Assembly (NCBI RefSeq): GCF_022965805.1
Contig: NC_133110.1
Span: forward strand, 30,004,668-30,068,667
Source of the DNA: Primulina eburnea
Lineage: Eukaryota > Streptophyta > Magnoliopsida > Lamiales > Gesneriaceae
Reading direction: 5' to 3'
DNA: 64,000 bases
The notes under the pieces are model-generated. The model had not been told where the DNA came from and made no database searches. It saw nothing but the letters and a program-made list of their open reading frames with translations. The position numbers were made by a program, and so were the translations under genes. Of the stretch, positions 21,928-32,949 are shown in pieces (the first letter of the stretch is position 1; each line of letters begins with the position of its first letter).

Positions 21928-22708
21928 CGACCCGATTTCAAGAAAATTGCCACGTTTCAATAACATGCAAACGTGATATATATTTATATATATATATATG
22001 CATATTCCTTTAGAAATGAAAAGGAACGAAAAGGAAGAAAGCTTCCGAGAGAAGATTGAAAATCCTTACGCCTTTTGTGAGAAATCTGCCCGTCCGATTT
22101 TGAATCCGACTTCAGTGTTGAGTTCCTATCAACGTAGGCTACAACTGGACGTAAGTTTTGCTACGTTTGAATATGATTTGAAATTATGGTATTGTCAGAA
22201 TCTGATATGATTCATATATGATGTTCTTGGCATATTAGACATCGTATAATCTGAACTGGATTGAGAAACGGATACCATATGAAATTGTTATGAATTTCAG
22301 AGTTAGATTGACTGATATTTGATATCAGAATTGAGTTGTTATTGATTATGAGATGTTAGAATTGATATCAGACTGGTATGTAGTGCTGGATATGTTGGAA
22401 ATATGATGTTATCATATTGAAACAGAACTTGATTGAATTCTGATTATATCCAGTATTGTTTGGATGGTGTATTGATATTGTACCCTCGATATCGTATTGT
22501 CAGATTGAGTATTGACAGGTTGGAATTCGAGACTTCGACAGAGTCAGAGTATCAGAGTGACAGGTATAAATTAATGTTGTGTGGGGATTGCACAACTCGA
22601 GTGTGGTTTGACTCGAGTCTCCCTAAATCACATACTTAGTTTATTACATTGATTTTTGTAATTGTTGAGATTGATGTGTGTAGTTTATTGATTCATAGCT
22701 ATTGCATG

Positions 22709-22990
22709 TGTTGACTGCTGATTCGTTTAGTCATTGGCTGATTCGCTTATTTATTGACTGATTCGTTTATCTATTGACTGATTCGTCTATCTACTGACTG
22801 ATTCGTCTAGCTATCGGCTGTTTCGCCTAGCTATTGGCTGATTCGCTTATTTATTGACTGATTCGTCTATCTATTGACTGATTCGTCTATCTATTGACTG
22901 ATTCGTCTAGCTATCGGCTGTTTCGCCTAGCTATTGGCTGATTCGCTTAAATCTTGATTGATTCGTCAATTCTGTGGCTGTTTCGCCCAG
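22709..22990 (+). repeat. 20-bp tandem repeat in LTR2 of D
   Basis: About 14 copies of a 20-bp unit like CTATTGACTGATTCGTCTAT, with variants TCGGCTGTTTCGCC. A five-unit (100-bp) super-period is visible: the word ATTCGTCTAGCTATCGG recurs at 22801 and 22901. The copy in LTR3 is at about 35618-35899. No spacers, so not a CRISPR. Confidence 0.88.
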
Positions 22991-23532
22991 ACATCGGGAT
23001 CCCTAGGTTAGAGTTGAGTCGAGTCTGAGACGACGCGTCGGTTAAGTTGAGTCTGATATGACATGTTGATTTACAGTTTTATATCATTCATGTTTGTTGA
23101 ATTGCTACATGTTAATGATAACTGCTATATGCTTTTATATATGTTTCTATATAATTGCATGTATACATTGTTTATACTGGGATATTTATATCTCACCGGA
23201 GTTATCCGGCTGTTGTCTTGTTTTGTATGTGTGCATGACAACAGGTGGGGCAGGTTCAGGGTCAAGAAAAGAAAGAGGCTGGACTAGATAGCGTGGAGAT
23301 CCGGGCTTCGAAGCAATTTAGGATTCAGCACTGATATGTAGTTGAACCTAGTTGAATCCTTGTAGATCATACAGGATGTGTATGTTTATGTTTAATATGT
23401 AATTTAAAGTTAATTACATTACGTTTCCGCTTTGTATATTAAAAGAAAAAAATTTAGACCCTGTTTTATAATTGATTAATTAGTCCCAATGACGATTAAG
23501 AACTTGATTAGCGTCCGGGTCCCCACAACAGG

Positions 23533-23544
23533 TGGTATCAGAGC
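23533..23544 (+). other. Primer binding site of D
   Basis: TGGTATCAGAGC, complementary to initiator tRNA-Met, five bases after LTR2. Confidence 0.88.
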
Positions 23545-23814
23545 TGTAGGTACTAGAACTGTGGATTCTTGAGATTGAGATAGAAGAGGATAGTGAGCGG
23601 GGTAGATTGAGGTTTTCTTTCCTTGCTTGTGAATGCTAGCATGCTTACTGCTTTATATAATACATATTACTTGATTTATCTGATTTGATTTTGTAATATG
23701 TATTATTGGGCACGAATCTGAATTGATTCTCGATCAGCAGTAAGATGATCGGGAGGGAGATTGAATTGAAACAGATGTGTGGGATTGGGGTACTAATCCT
23801 TTTGAGTTTCAGAT

Positions 23815-24398
23815 ATGCCTCCTAGACGAATTCCAGAACAGGGTAGTACATCGAATCCTCCAATGGATGTATCGCCGACTCCAATGGAAACTTTGCTGAA
23901 GAGGTTTCAGTCATTCAAACCACCCACTCTGAAAGGTACTGAGACATCAGTCGAGTGTGAGAGTTGGTTAGGTAGCATTGAGATGCTGTTTAATTCACTG
24001 GAGTACAGTGATGAGCGCCGGATTAAATTGATTGGGCACCAGTTGCTTGATGTTGCATAAAGCTGGTGGGTTACAATGAAGAGGGCCTTGGAGCAGCGAG
24101 GTACGATTATTACTTGGGATGTATTTAAAACTGAATTTTATCAGAGATTTTTCCCAGTGTCGTACAGGAAAGACAAGGGGGCAGAGTTTGCCAATTTGAG
24201 ACAGGGTCAGCTGAACATTGAAGAATATGTGACCAAGTTCTCTACCTTGTTGAAGTTTATTCCACATGTGTCTGAAAATGACGAAGCCGTTGCTGATCAG
24301 TTCATCAATGGCCTGAATCCCGATATTTTTACATTGGTGAACACAGGGCGACCGAATAACTTTGCAGATGCCATGAATAGAGCAAAGGGCGCTGAAGC
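23815..24398 (+). pseudogene. gag: Gypsy gag of D, N-terminal part, one stop, cut by E
   Basis: It starts with ATG 23815 (MPPRRIPEQGS), two bases after an acceptor-like TTGAGTTTCAG. The retrotransposon gag domain is recognisable: GTETSVECESWL, the WW motif SWWVTMKRAL, FYQRFFPVSYR and LRQGQLNIEEYVTKF. An in-frame TAA at 24058-24060 sits just before the WW motif, where E has ARRWW. The frame is otherwise open until E enters at GAAGC (24394-24398). It continues at 32419. Confidence 0.9.
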
Positions 24399-26527
24399 TG
24401 TGGGGACCCGGACGCTAATCATTTTCTTAATCATCGTTGGGATTTAATTATCAATTAAGATAAAACAGGGTCTAAAAATTTTTCTTTTTAATATACTATA
24501 GCGGAAGGTAATGGAATCTAAATAATATACATATCTGTATAAAATACATTTCAGTATTAACATACAATAATCTAATCTAAGGTTCAACTACTAAATTCAA
24601 GTAATAAAACCCAATCTACTGTAAGTCCGGAATCACCACGCTAACTCGTCTTCTCTCATCGTCATCTCGACCCTGATCCAGCCCCACCTGTTGTCATGCA
24701 CACATACAAAACAAGACAACAGCCGGATAACTCCGGTGAGAATAAATCCCAGTATAAAACATGGTAAACATGTATATACATAAAATAATTCATGAAACAT
24801 GCTGTTACGAATAAAATCGAAACATTAGATTTCATAAGCTATGAAATCTAATCACACAACAAGCATGCACTTCAAATCAACCAACCATGCATATAACCAA
24901 TCTAAATCATAAAAACATGCTAGCACAATTGGAAGCAATAATGATGGGTCCTATGATCTAGGAACCACATCCATATAAGCATGCAGTCCTAATCAAATCA
25001 CGTCTAGACTTGACTCGACTAGAACTCTAGGGATCCCGGTGTGAATAAGACGTCACTACCTACCCTCCAATCGGGGTAATGAACGTCTCATTCCTAGACT
25101 TCGGTCTGAGCTGTATCAACGGCAGCAATAAGAGTAATACCTACTCTTATGCTGAGATACACCGAAACGTCTAGATATTTGACAATGCCTGTCAAAGACT
25201 TTCCTATCTTAACTGCAATGAATAACAATCTGTAAACAAAGCATAATCATATTCATAACTGAATATCACAATTATCTTACCTGCTTGATTACAGATTCTA
25301 TAATCAAAGCATAATCAGATAACAATATAAACAATAATCTAGTATGTGATTTTATTGGGAAACTCAAATTAATCTAATTTGAGTTATGCGTCCCGAATAT
25401 CACATGAATTATACCTTTGTCGTCCCCGTCTGATGAAGACGAAGTCTCGAAGTCGAATTTGTTCATCCCTGATCTGAAACGACAATAACAAATACACTGT
25501 ATCAATGTGTAGCTCAAAACACAATCTGTTCTGATCAATACCCAATTCAGTACAAAATCTGATCACATCAACAATATCACGAGATAACAGAAACCAATAC
25601 TGAATCTGATCCATCTGTACCAACTGATGTTTAGACGGCATAACACTACAGTCTTGTAACCCTGTCAGTCTTAACATCACAATTACACTACCAGAATTCC
25701 TAATAAATCTCAGTATAATCTATAACTTCAGTATCTGTACACTTGAAAATGAATAACAGCATAATTCTGATAGCAATCTCAATCAAATCAACTCTAAAAT
25801 TCATAACAATTCTCTAAACAATCTGTTTCTAAATCTGACTTCGATTCTACAATATCTACGGTAGTAAAAACACCATATCTGAATCATATTCAATTCTGAC
25901 AATATCATAAATTCAAATCTTGTCTAAACGTAACAAAACTTACGTCCTTGCGTAGCCTGTGTTGATAGGAACACCGTACTGAAGTCGGATTTCAATTTGG
26001 ATAGACGGTTCGCTCGCAAATCAATTCCTAAATCTAAGAACGAAGCATTCCTCAAGATTCTCGATTCTTGCTTCAATTCTTCTGATATGCATGTATATAT
26101 ATATATATATATACCCCCGAACATGCAATAGGCCAAGTGGCTCGCCTTTCAAGTTGCACGTCGCTCGCTAGGGCGGTCAAAACCAACCGCTAGGGCGAAG
26201 CACTCTCGGCCCTCACAATTCTACATGCGCGCTCGGGCGGACAAAAAGTGCCGCCCGGGCGAATCATTCTCGGCCTCGCCCATTCCAGCAGCCTCGCTCG
26301 GGCGGTCAAAAACATCCGCCCGGGCGAGTAATTCTCGGCCCTCTTCTCCTAGGCACTCTCGCTCGGGCGGTCAAAGACGTCCGCCCGGGCGAGTGACATT
26401 CGGCCCAAATCTTGTGTCCCTCATAATTTTTTTCCAGTTTGATCTCGAACTGGCCCGGCTATAATTACATCAAGTCATAATCAACAAATCATCTCAGATT
26501 ACGTTAATTAAATTCTCGGGCATTACA
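24399..26527 (-). repeat. 3' LTR of E (2,129 bp)
   Basis: Plus-strand ends are TGTGGGGACCC and GGGCATTACA, followed by the minus-strand PPT. It holds four GC-rich hairpins at 26165-26393 and a TA run at 26094-26111. Confidence 0.92.
26165..26393 (-). repeat. Four GC-rich hairpins in the LTR of E
   Basis: Stems: about 26165-26198 (with a 2x2 internal mismatch), 26230-26240/26251-26261 (11 bp, one G-U), 26293-26305/26316-26328 (13 bp) and 26358-26370/26381-26393 (13 bp). The common arm is CTCGCTCGGGCGG. Loops are 8-10 nt and A-rich. They sit upstream of the TA run in the LTR's own direction. The same array recurs in the other LTR near 32056-32284. Confidence 0.85.
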
Positions 26528-26541
26528 TTTCTCCCCCTCTT
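26528..26541 (-). other. Polypurine tract of E
   Basis: The minus strand reads AAGAGGGGGAGAAA immediately before the 3' LTR. Confidence 0.85.
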
Positions 26542-28986
26542 AGATCTGAGTTCGTCCTCGAACTCACCAATCATCAAACCAAATCCATCAGAAGAAATAT
26601 ATGACAGAGTTTAACATCCAAACTCATTTCACTAGCCGAATCAATCCCATATTACTGGCTATATAACACCTGTATACGCCAATTGCAATTTATAACAAAG
26701 CCATACCACCTGTAGTTGCTATTCCATCTTCGGCTCCCAATACCAATCGTCATCATCCGACATTGGTTTCTTACATCTATTCATTCTAATCTAGCTGGAT
26801 AGTTATGGTCATACCGTAAGTCATACCCTGACAACCATTCCTAACCGCTAGTACTAACATCTAGTACTAAATTTCTACCCATATCCGCCAATATCTGGTT
26901 ACTACACGCTGACTACCTGTCAATCTGTAACAACTCTGCGAGGGAGAACTCATGATATTTCCGTCACAAGTACCGCTCCATCCAAATCACAATCTGATAT
27001 CCTCTAATGCAGCATTCTAGTAAATCTGACAATTCCTTTGACATTGATCTATGTCATCTGGTTCTGTTTGTACGTAATCTGGTACAAACTGATAGATATA
27101 GATTGAATATTCTGTCAATCATAATCATATCATATCATAAGCTGTAGAATTGACGGTACTTTTATCCCGAAAGCCATACTCACATTTTCTTATTCAGAAA
27201 TATACTAAATCGGTAATCATCTTTTGATTCATATCTTTCTGGCTTCTTTTGTTCTCAATTCAAACATATCAGTACCATTTCTACCAATTTTACAACATAA
27301 TTTGCTGTCCCAACTGATCTCATCTATCTATGCCACATTATCTGTTCGAATATCTTACATTCTGAAATAGCTGAATGAAACCTGAATCCACCCCAGTGCA
27401 GTTCTGACACTACCTGTGACTTCAGATTCGAACTAATGCTGTACAAGATCAGTTAAGAACATAAAAGAACGAAGAAATACCTACCTGGTATTCGGCTCTG
27501 ACTATCAATACCAAAAGCTGTAACAATTTGAAACCTTCTGATATAACCCGATAATCGGTCTTATACAAAACACAAATTACATAGCTGTTATACTGATCTG
27601 ATCAACAAAATACAGTTCTGAACATTCTGATTACATTTCTGAACTGTTTACAATAAACTGTGTCAACACTGATCCACAATAACAGTAATATCACATCAGA
27701 TTCAGAATAGAAAGAACCTATACAGATCTAGTGAGTTTACGAAAACTCATAACACAACGATTTCTGGTACATATCTTGGTATCAATCTGATCAACTGCTA
27801 TATTTCATCTGCCAATAGAATATGCTCCCAACAATATAAGATATCGCAAATACTGATGTAGAACAATAATAATACTCAGCAGATATATAACAATAAGAGA
27901 ATAAGATAACCAGAATATGATAATCTGCAGATAATAAATTTCTGACATTTCTGGCATTCCTGATCTTTCTGTCTTAACTGTCTAAATCAATCAATTCTCA
28001 GGTACTGTATACTCTGAATAAACACTGTATCAATAACTGCATACCTGATTCATACCTGATCCATTTCTGTATAAAATAATCACAGTTCTCTGAATATTTA
28101 ACACAGTCTTTAAATATTCAACAGAATCAATCAAGTGCTGCAAGATATCAATAAATCATAGATATACCAAGCAGAATTTTCAGAATACCTCTGAACATAA
28201 ACGCCATTAATTTAGACACAGAACTGAAATATCTTCAAGAGAATACTCAATCAACTATAATTCTCAGTCAGTATTCTAATCTGTCAATTCTTTCAATTCT
28301 GTCTAATCATTCAGTATCATTCTATACATTCAATGTCATTCTTGACTGGATTCTATCATATAAACAATACCTGGTATCGATTCAATTCTGAAATCTACCC
28401 TGTTTGATATCAAACACATCTGAAATTTTATCTAGGCAACCACCAGTCAACTAATACATTACGGGCAAATCTGTCACCGTTAGACTTGATTTCAGCATAT
28501 CTACCAAACACATAAGGATACCATCTGTTCCTTTCTGTGATAATCGAGTCATAACAGTACAATGATCTAAGGAATTCTAGATCTAGAATCCTCATTTCTC
28601 AACTAGATCCAATCTTAATCTTACCATTTCTGGAACACATTCTACGATATTTATGTACTTGTTTAGCATTACATGTCAATAATGAAATCGAAATCATATA
28701 ACACAAGTACATCATAATCTAACCCAATCCCGGGTTCATCTCACTGTAGTATATAACATGTCACAGAGATCTCTGATATCAGCATATTCCTTAACAACCA
28801 AGGAATCAATACTACAGTATACACAGACCCCACAAATATAGCATATCACCATGCTACTCAATCACAGATACTCATGAAGAATGCATTAATACACATCAAT
28901 ACGTATGCCATATATCATAAAAGAGTAGTACCTGTTGTAAATTCTGGGTCTGTTCTTCTTGTCATTACCACCAATGACTTTGCTCT
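26542..28986 (-). other. Non-coding body of E in place of pol
   Basis: About 2.4 kb of AT-rich sequence with no ORF of note. It aligns by eye, in its own orientation, with 44849-47470 of F. Examples are the GTACTA-CTCTTTTATGAT start after gag and the words near the PPT around the CATCCGACATTGG stretch. Near the PPT it resembles badly degraded integrase. No protease or RT motif survives. Confidence 0.65.
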
Positions 28987-29913
28987 TTAAGATCTTCGAA
29001 AATGTTTCTGAGGGCAAACTTTAGCAAAGTGTCCCGTCTGCTTACAGATATTGCACCTACCAAGCACTCCTTTGCATTGCTCTGGGGAATGTCTCCCTCC
29101 GCAAATCCTACAATACACTCCGGTATAGTTCGGACCAGGACTGCTAGAACTAGAGGAATCACTTCCTAACTTCTTGAACTGTTTCTTTTGAATTCTCAAT
29201 GGTTCTTTTTCCTTACCACTACGACTGCCAATCTCTACTCTGGAAGGCAGTTGCTGTGCGGTCTGTTTTGGAAAAACATATGATGCTCCCTGTTGTCCTA
29301 TCAGAACCGTTTCTGCTCTTTTAGCTCTATTCAAGGTATCCGCAAAATTACTTGATTGCTTCACATTCACCAACGTACGTATTTCTGGATTCAATCCTTG
29401 AATGAACTGGCTAGCCATAGCATCATCATTTCTAGCCACAAGAGGAGCAAAACGTAGAAGTGTGAAGAACTGTGCCAGGTATTCATCAACACTCAAAGGA
29501 CCCTGTCTCAGGTTTGCAAATTCTGCACTTCTATCCTGTCTATATGAGGTAGGGAAGAATCTTTGATAAAATTCAAATCTAAAGGTCTTCCACGTAATCA
29601 CTGAACGACTCTGCTCTAAGGCTCCTTTGGTGAGTAACCACCATCTTCTAGCAGTCTCTTGCAACTGGTTCTCAATAAGCCTAATTCTACACTCATCCGT
29701 GAAATTCAGAAATTCAAATAACATTTCTGTTTCCTCTAGCCATTTCTCACAATCTACTGACGTCTCAGTTCCTTTCAGAATTGGCGGTTGAAACGACTGA
29801 AACCTCTGTAACTGTGTTTCCATCTGAATTTCTGCCACATCTATCTGAGATTCTGTTCTATCTGTCTGATCATATGACGTACTGCCTTTTTCTGGAATTC
29901 TGCGGGGAGCTAT
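28987..29913 (-). CDS. gag: Gypsy gag of E with two zinc knuckles, no upstream ATG
   Basis: The frame is open from an ATA at 29913 (the position of ATG in gag of D) to the stop at 28987, about 308 codons. Motifs: GTETSVDCEKWLEE, ARRWWLLTKGAL, FYQRFFPTSYR, LRQGPLSVDEYLAQF, a Ser-rich linker, then CRICGGRHSPEQC and CNICKQTGHFAKVC. It ends soon after the second knuckle, with no protease. The first in-frame ATG is at 29823, inside MET-QLQRF, and would cut the N-terminus. Splicing from the LTR exon at 31294-31352 to an AG at 29910 would supply an ATG in frame. It would form the particle that packages E RNA. Confidence 0.85.
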   Translation of the reverse strand: MAPRRIPEKGSTSYDQTDRTESQIDVAEIQMETQLQRFQSFQPPILKGTETSVDCEKWLEETEMLFEFLNFTDECRIRLIENQLQETARRWWLLTKGALEQSRSVITWKTFRFEFYQRFFPTSYRQDRSAEFANLRQGPLSVDEYLAQFFTLLRFAPLVARNDDAMASQFIQGLNPEIRTLVNVKQSSNFADTLNRAKRAETVLIGQQGASYVFPKQTAQQLPSRVEIGSRSGKEKEPLRIQKKQFKKLGSDSSSSSSPGPNYTGVYCRICGGRHSPEQCKGVLGRCNICKQTGHFAKVCPQKHFRRS

Positions 29914-30260
29914 ATTTGATTACCAAAAACATCAGTAATCCCATACCACAAACCTGTTTCAAATCTTTTCCTGACCATCTTACTGCTGGTCATGAATACG
30001 ATCTGATTCGTATTCAGTGATACATAATACCAATCTAATTCACATAATCAGGTAAACATGTATCTTTAAGCAGTAACACATAGTCTCATGCTAGCACACA
30101 ATGCCAGTCAACATTAAAATCAATCTCATGCTAGCACACACATGCAAGGAAAGAAAATTCATCTACCCCGCTCATTCTCTTCTATCTCAATCTAAGTCAG
30201 TCTAACAGATCTATCAGTTCTGACTATCTCAATCTAAAGATCTATCTCTAAAGGATCTTC
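29914..30260 (-). other. Leader of E between PBS and gag
   Basis: About 350 bp without an ORF. It carries the CATGCTAGCA words also found in the leaders of D and F. The 3' end lacks the CAG seen before gag in D and F (CAA instead) but offers AATATAG just downstream. Confidence 0.6.
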
Positions 30261-30272
30261 GCTCTGATACCA
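30261..30272 (-). other. Primer binding site of E
   Basis: The minus strand reads TGGTATCAGAGC. Confidence 0.9.
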
Positions 30273-30277
30273 CCTGT

Positions 30278-31969
30278 TGTGGGGACCCGGACGCTAATCA
30301 TTTTCTTAATCATCGTTGGGATTTAATTATCAATTAAGATAAAACAGGGTCTAAAAATTTTTCTTTTTAATATACTATAGCGGAAGGTAATGGAATCTAA
30401 ATAATATACATATCTGTATAAAATACATTTCAGTATTAACATACAATAATCTAATCTAAGGTTCAACTACTAAATTCAAGTAATAAAACCCAATCTACTG
30501 TAAGTCCGGAATCACCACGCTAACTCGTCTTCTCTCATCGTCATCTCGACCCTGATCCAGCCCCACCTGTTGTCATGCACACATACAAAACAAGACAACA
30601 GCCGGATAACTCCGGTGAGAATAAATCCCAGTATAAAACATGGTAAACATGTATATACATAAAATAATTCATGAAACATGCTGTTACGAATAAAATCGAA
30701 ACATTAGATTTCATAAGCTATGAAATCTAATCACACAACAAGCATGCACTTCAAATCAACCAACCATGCATATAACCAATCTAAATCATAAAAACATGCT
30801 AGCACAATTGGAAGCAATAATGATGGGTCCTATGATCTAGGAACCACATCCATATAAGCATGCAGTCCTAATCAAATCACGTCTAGACTTGACTCGACTA
30901 GAACTCTAGGGATCCCGGTGTGAATAAGACGTCACTACCTACCCTCCAATCGGGGTAATGAACGTCTCATTCCTAGACTTCGGTCTGAGCTGTATCAACG
31001 GCAGCAATAAGAGTAATACCTACTCTTATGCTGAGATACACCGAAACGTCTAGATATTTGACAATGCCTGTCAAAGACTTTCCTATCTTAACTGCAATGA
31101 ATAACAATCTGTAAACAAAGCATAATCATATTCATAACTGAATATCACAATTATCTTACCTGCTTGATTACAGATTCTATAATCAAAGCATAATCAGATA
31201 GCAATATAAACAATAATCTAGTATGTGATTTTATTGGGAAACTCAAATTAATCTAATTTGAGTTATGCGTCCCGAATATCACATGAATTATACCTTTGTC
31301 GTCCCCGTCTGATGAAGACGAAGTCTCGAAGTCGAATTTGTTCATCCCTGATCTGAAACGACAATAACAAATACACTGTATCAATGTGTAGCTCAAAACA
31401 CAATCTGTTCTGATCAATACCCAATTCAGTACAAAATCTGATCACATCAACAATATCACGAGATAACAGAAACCAATACTGAATCTGATCCATCTGTACC
31501 AACTGATGTTTAGACGGCATAACACTACAGTCTTGTAACCCTGTCAGTCTTAACATCACAATTACACTACCAGAATTCCTAATAAATCTCAGTATAATCT
31601 ATAACTTCAGTATCTGTACACTTGAAAATGAATAACAGCATAATTCTGATAGCAATCTCAATCAAATCAACTCTAAAATTCATAACAATTCTCTAAACAA
31701 TCTGTTTCTAAATCTGACTTCGATTCTACAATATCTACGGTAGTAAAAACACCATATCTGAATCATATTCAATTCTGACAATATCATAAATTCAAATCTT
31801 GTCTAAACGTAACAAAACTTACGTCCTTGCGTAGCCTGTGTTGATAGGAACACCGTACTGAAGTCGGATTTCAATTTGGATAGACGGTTCGCTCGCAAAT
31901 CAATTCCTAAATCTAAGAACGAAGCATTCCTCAAGATTCTCGATTCTTGCTTCAATTCTTTTGATATGC

Positions 31970-32006
<37 letters not shown>

Positions 32007-32418
32007 CCCGAACATGCAATAGGCCAAGTGGCTCGCCTTTCAAGTTGCACGTCGCTCGCTAGGGCGGTCAAAACCAACCGCTAGGGCGAAGCACTCTCGG
32101 CCCTCACAATTCTACATGCGCGCTCGGGCGGACAAAAAGTGCCGCCCGGGCGAATCATTCTCGGCCTCGCCCATTCCAGCAGCCTCGCTCGGGCGGTCAA
32201 AAACATCCGCCCGGGCGAGTAATTCTCGGCCCTCTTCTCCTAGGCACTCTCGCTCGGGCGGTCAAAGACGTCCGCCCGGGCGAGTGACATTCGGCCCAAA
32301 TCTTGTGTCCCTCATAATTTTTTTCCAATTTGATCTCGAACTGGCCCGGCTATAATTACATCAAGTCATAATCAACAAATCATCTCAGATTACGTTAATT
32401 AAATTCTCGGGCATTACA
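30278..32418 (-). repeat. 5' LTR of E (2,141 bp)
   Basis: Same ends as the 3' LTR. The TA run at 31974-32002 is 12 bp longer. On its strand: donor-like GGAC|GTAAGT (exon edge 31823), exon-like segment 31352-31294, donor GTATAA at 31293, and acceptor-like ACAACAG|GTGGGG (exon edge 30566). Confidence 0.92.
31294..31352 (-). other. Candidate LTR exon of E encoding a short acidic N-terminus
   Basis: This 59-nt segment is preceded by GTCGTTTCAG and followed by GTATAATT on the minus strand. It contains ATG at 31345 and encodes MNKFDFETSSSSDGDDK plus one base. F encodes MDKLDFETSSSSDGDDK with the same length and phase. D and G keep related residues but have ATT or ATA in place of ATG. The phase fits gag of E. 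Inference from sequence only. Confidence 0.5.
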
Positions 32419-32423
32419 GAAGC

Positions 32424-32949
32424 GGGCCTGATAAGGCAGAGAGGAGCTGAATTTGTTCCTCCAGTGTCGAGACCACCGCAACCACTTCCCCGATTCGAGG
32501 GTGGTAGTAGCAGTAGCGGAAAGAAAGATTTTCTAAAGGCTAGAGGAAAGCAATTTAAGAAGTCTGGCTGCAGTTCCTCTAGTTCTAGTGGTCCCCAACA
32601 GAGTTATACTGGAGCTTACTGCGGAAATTGTGGAGGGAGACATTCCACTGAGCAATGCCAAGGAGTACTTGGTAGCTGCCACTTCTGCAAACAACAGGGA
32701 CATTTTGCCAGAGTATGTCCACAGAGGGTTTCCCAAAGATCCCAGGAAGCCGAACCATCTGGATCAGCGGCACAGTGGAGTAGACGATCAGCTGCTGTTC
32801 CTTCATTTCAGCCAGCACAATCTCAGTCACAGCAGAGGCCAGGAGGAAGCCAGACAGTTGGCCAGCCTCCTAGACAGCAGGCCAGAGTATTTGCTTTGAC
32901 CGAGGAGCAGGCTCAGGAAGCACCAGATGACAATGTTGCAGGTAACTGA
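32424..32949 (+). pseudogene. gag: Gypsy gag of D, C-terminal part after E
   Basis: It resumes gag after the GAAGC duplicate in the same frame. It has a Ser-rich linker, then CGNCGGRHSTEQC and CHFCKQQGHFARVC zinc knuckles, a Gln/Ser-rich tail and the VFALTEEQAQ segment typical of the gag-protease border in Tekay-like elements. The frame ends at 32949, and the protease frame overlaps from about 32927. A small frameshift therefore separates gag from protease. Confidence 0.88.

Larger units (their letters stand above)
21594..23527 (+). repeat. LTR2 (functional 5' LTR) of D, 1,934 bp
   Basis: It starts TGTAATGCCC and ends GTCCCCACA. It contains three GC-rich hairpins (21748-21927) and a TA-rich TATA region (21976-21999). 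A splice-donor-like GGAC|GTAAGT lies at 22151. A 60-nt exon-like segment spans 22504-22563. A 20-bp tandem repeat (22709-22990) and an acceptor-like GACAACAG|GTGGGG at 23245 follow. LTR3 is 10 bp longer, accounted for by the TA run. Confidence 0.88.
24399..32418 (-). mobile_element. Element E: gag-only gypsy retrotransposon (8,020 bp)
   Basis: Inserted in gag of D with a perfect GAAGC duplicate (24394-24398 and 32419-32423). LTRs of 2,129 and 2,141 bp differ mainly by 12 bp in a TA run, so it is very young. It has a PBS, gag with two zinc knuckles, a PPT and 2.4 kb of non-coding sequence in place of pol. It fits the class of gag-only terminal-repeat elements that move with proteins supplied in trans. 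Confidence 0.93.

Noticed and set aside
22709..22990. CRISPR-like periodicity in D and G LTRs
   Set aside because: Units are contiguous with no variable spacers. The context is a plant LTR.
25384..25680. 98-codon minus-strand ORF in both E LTRs
   Set aside because: It reads through the proposed exon in a frame that has stops in D and G. The ATG frame of the exon is better supported.
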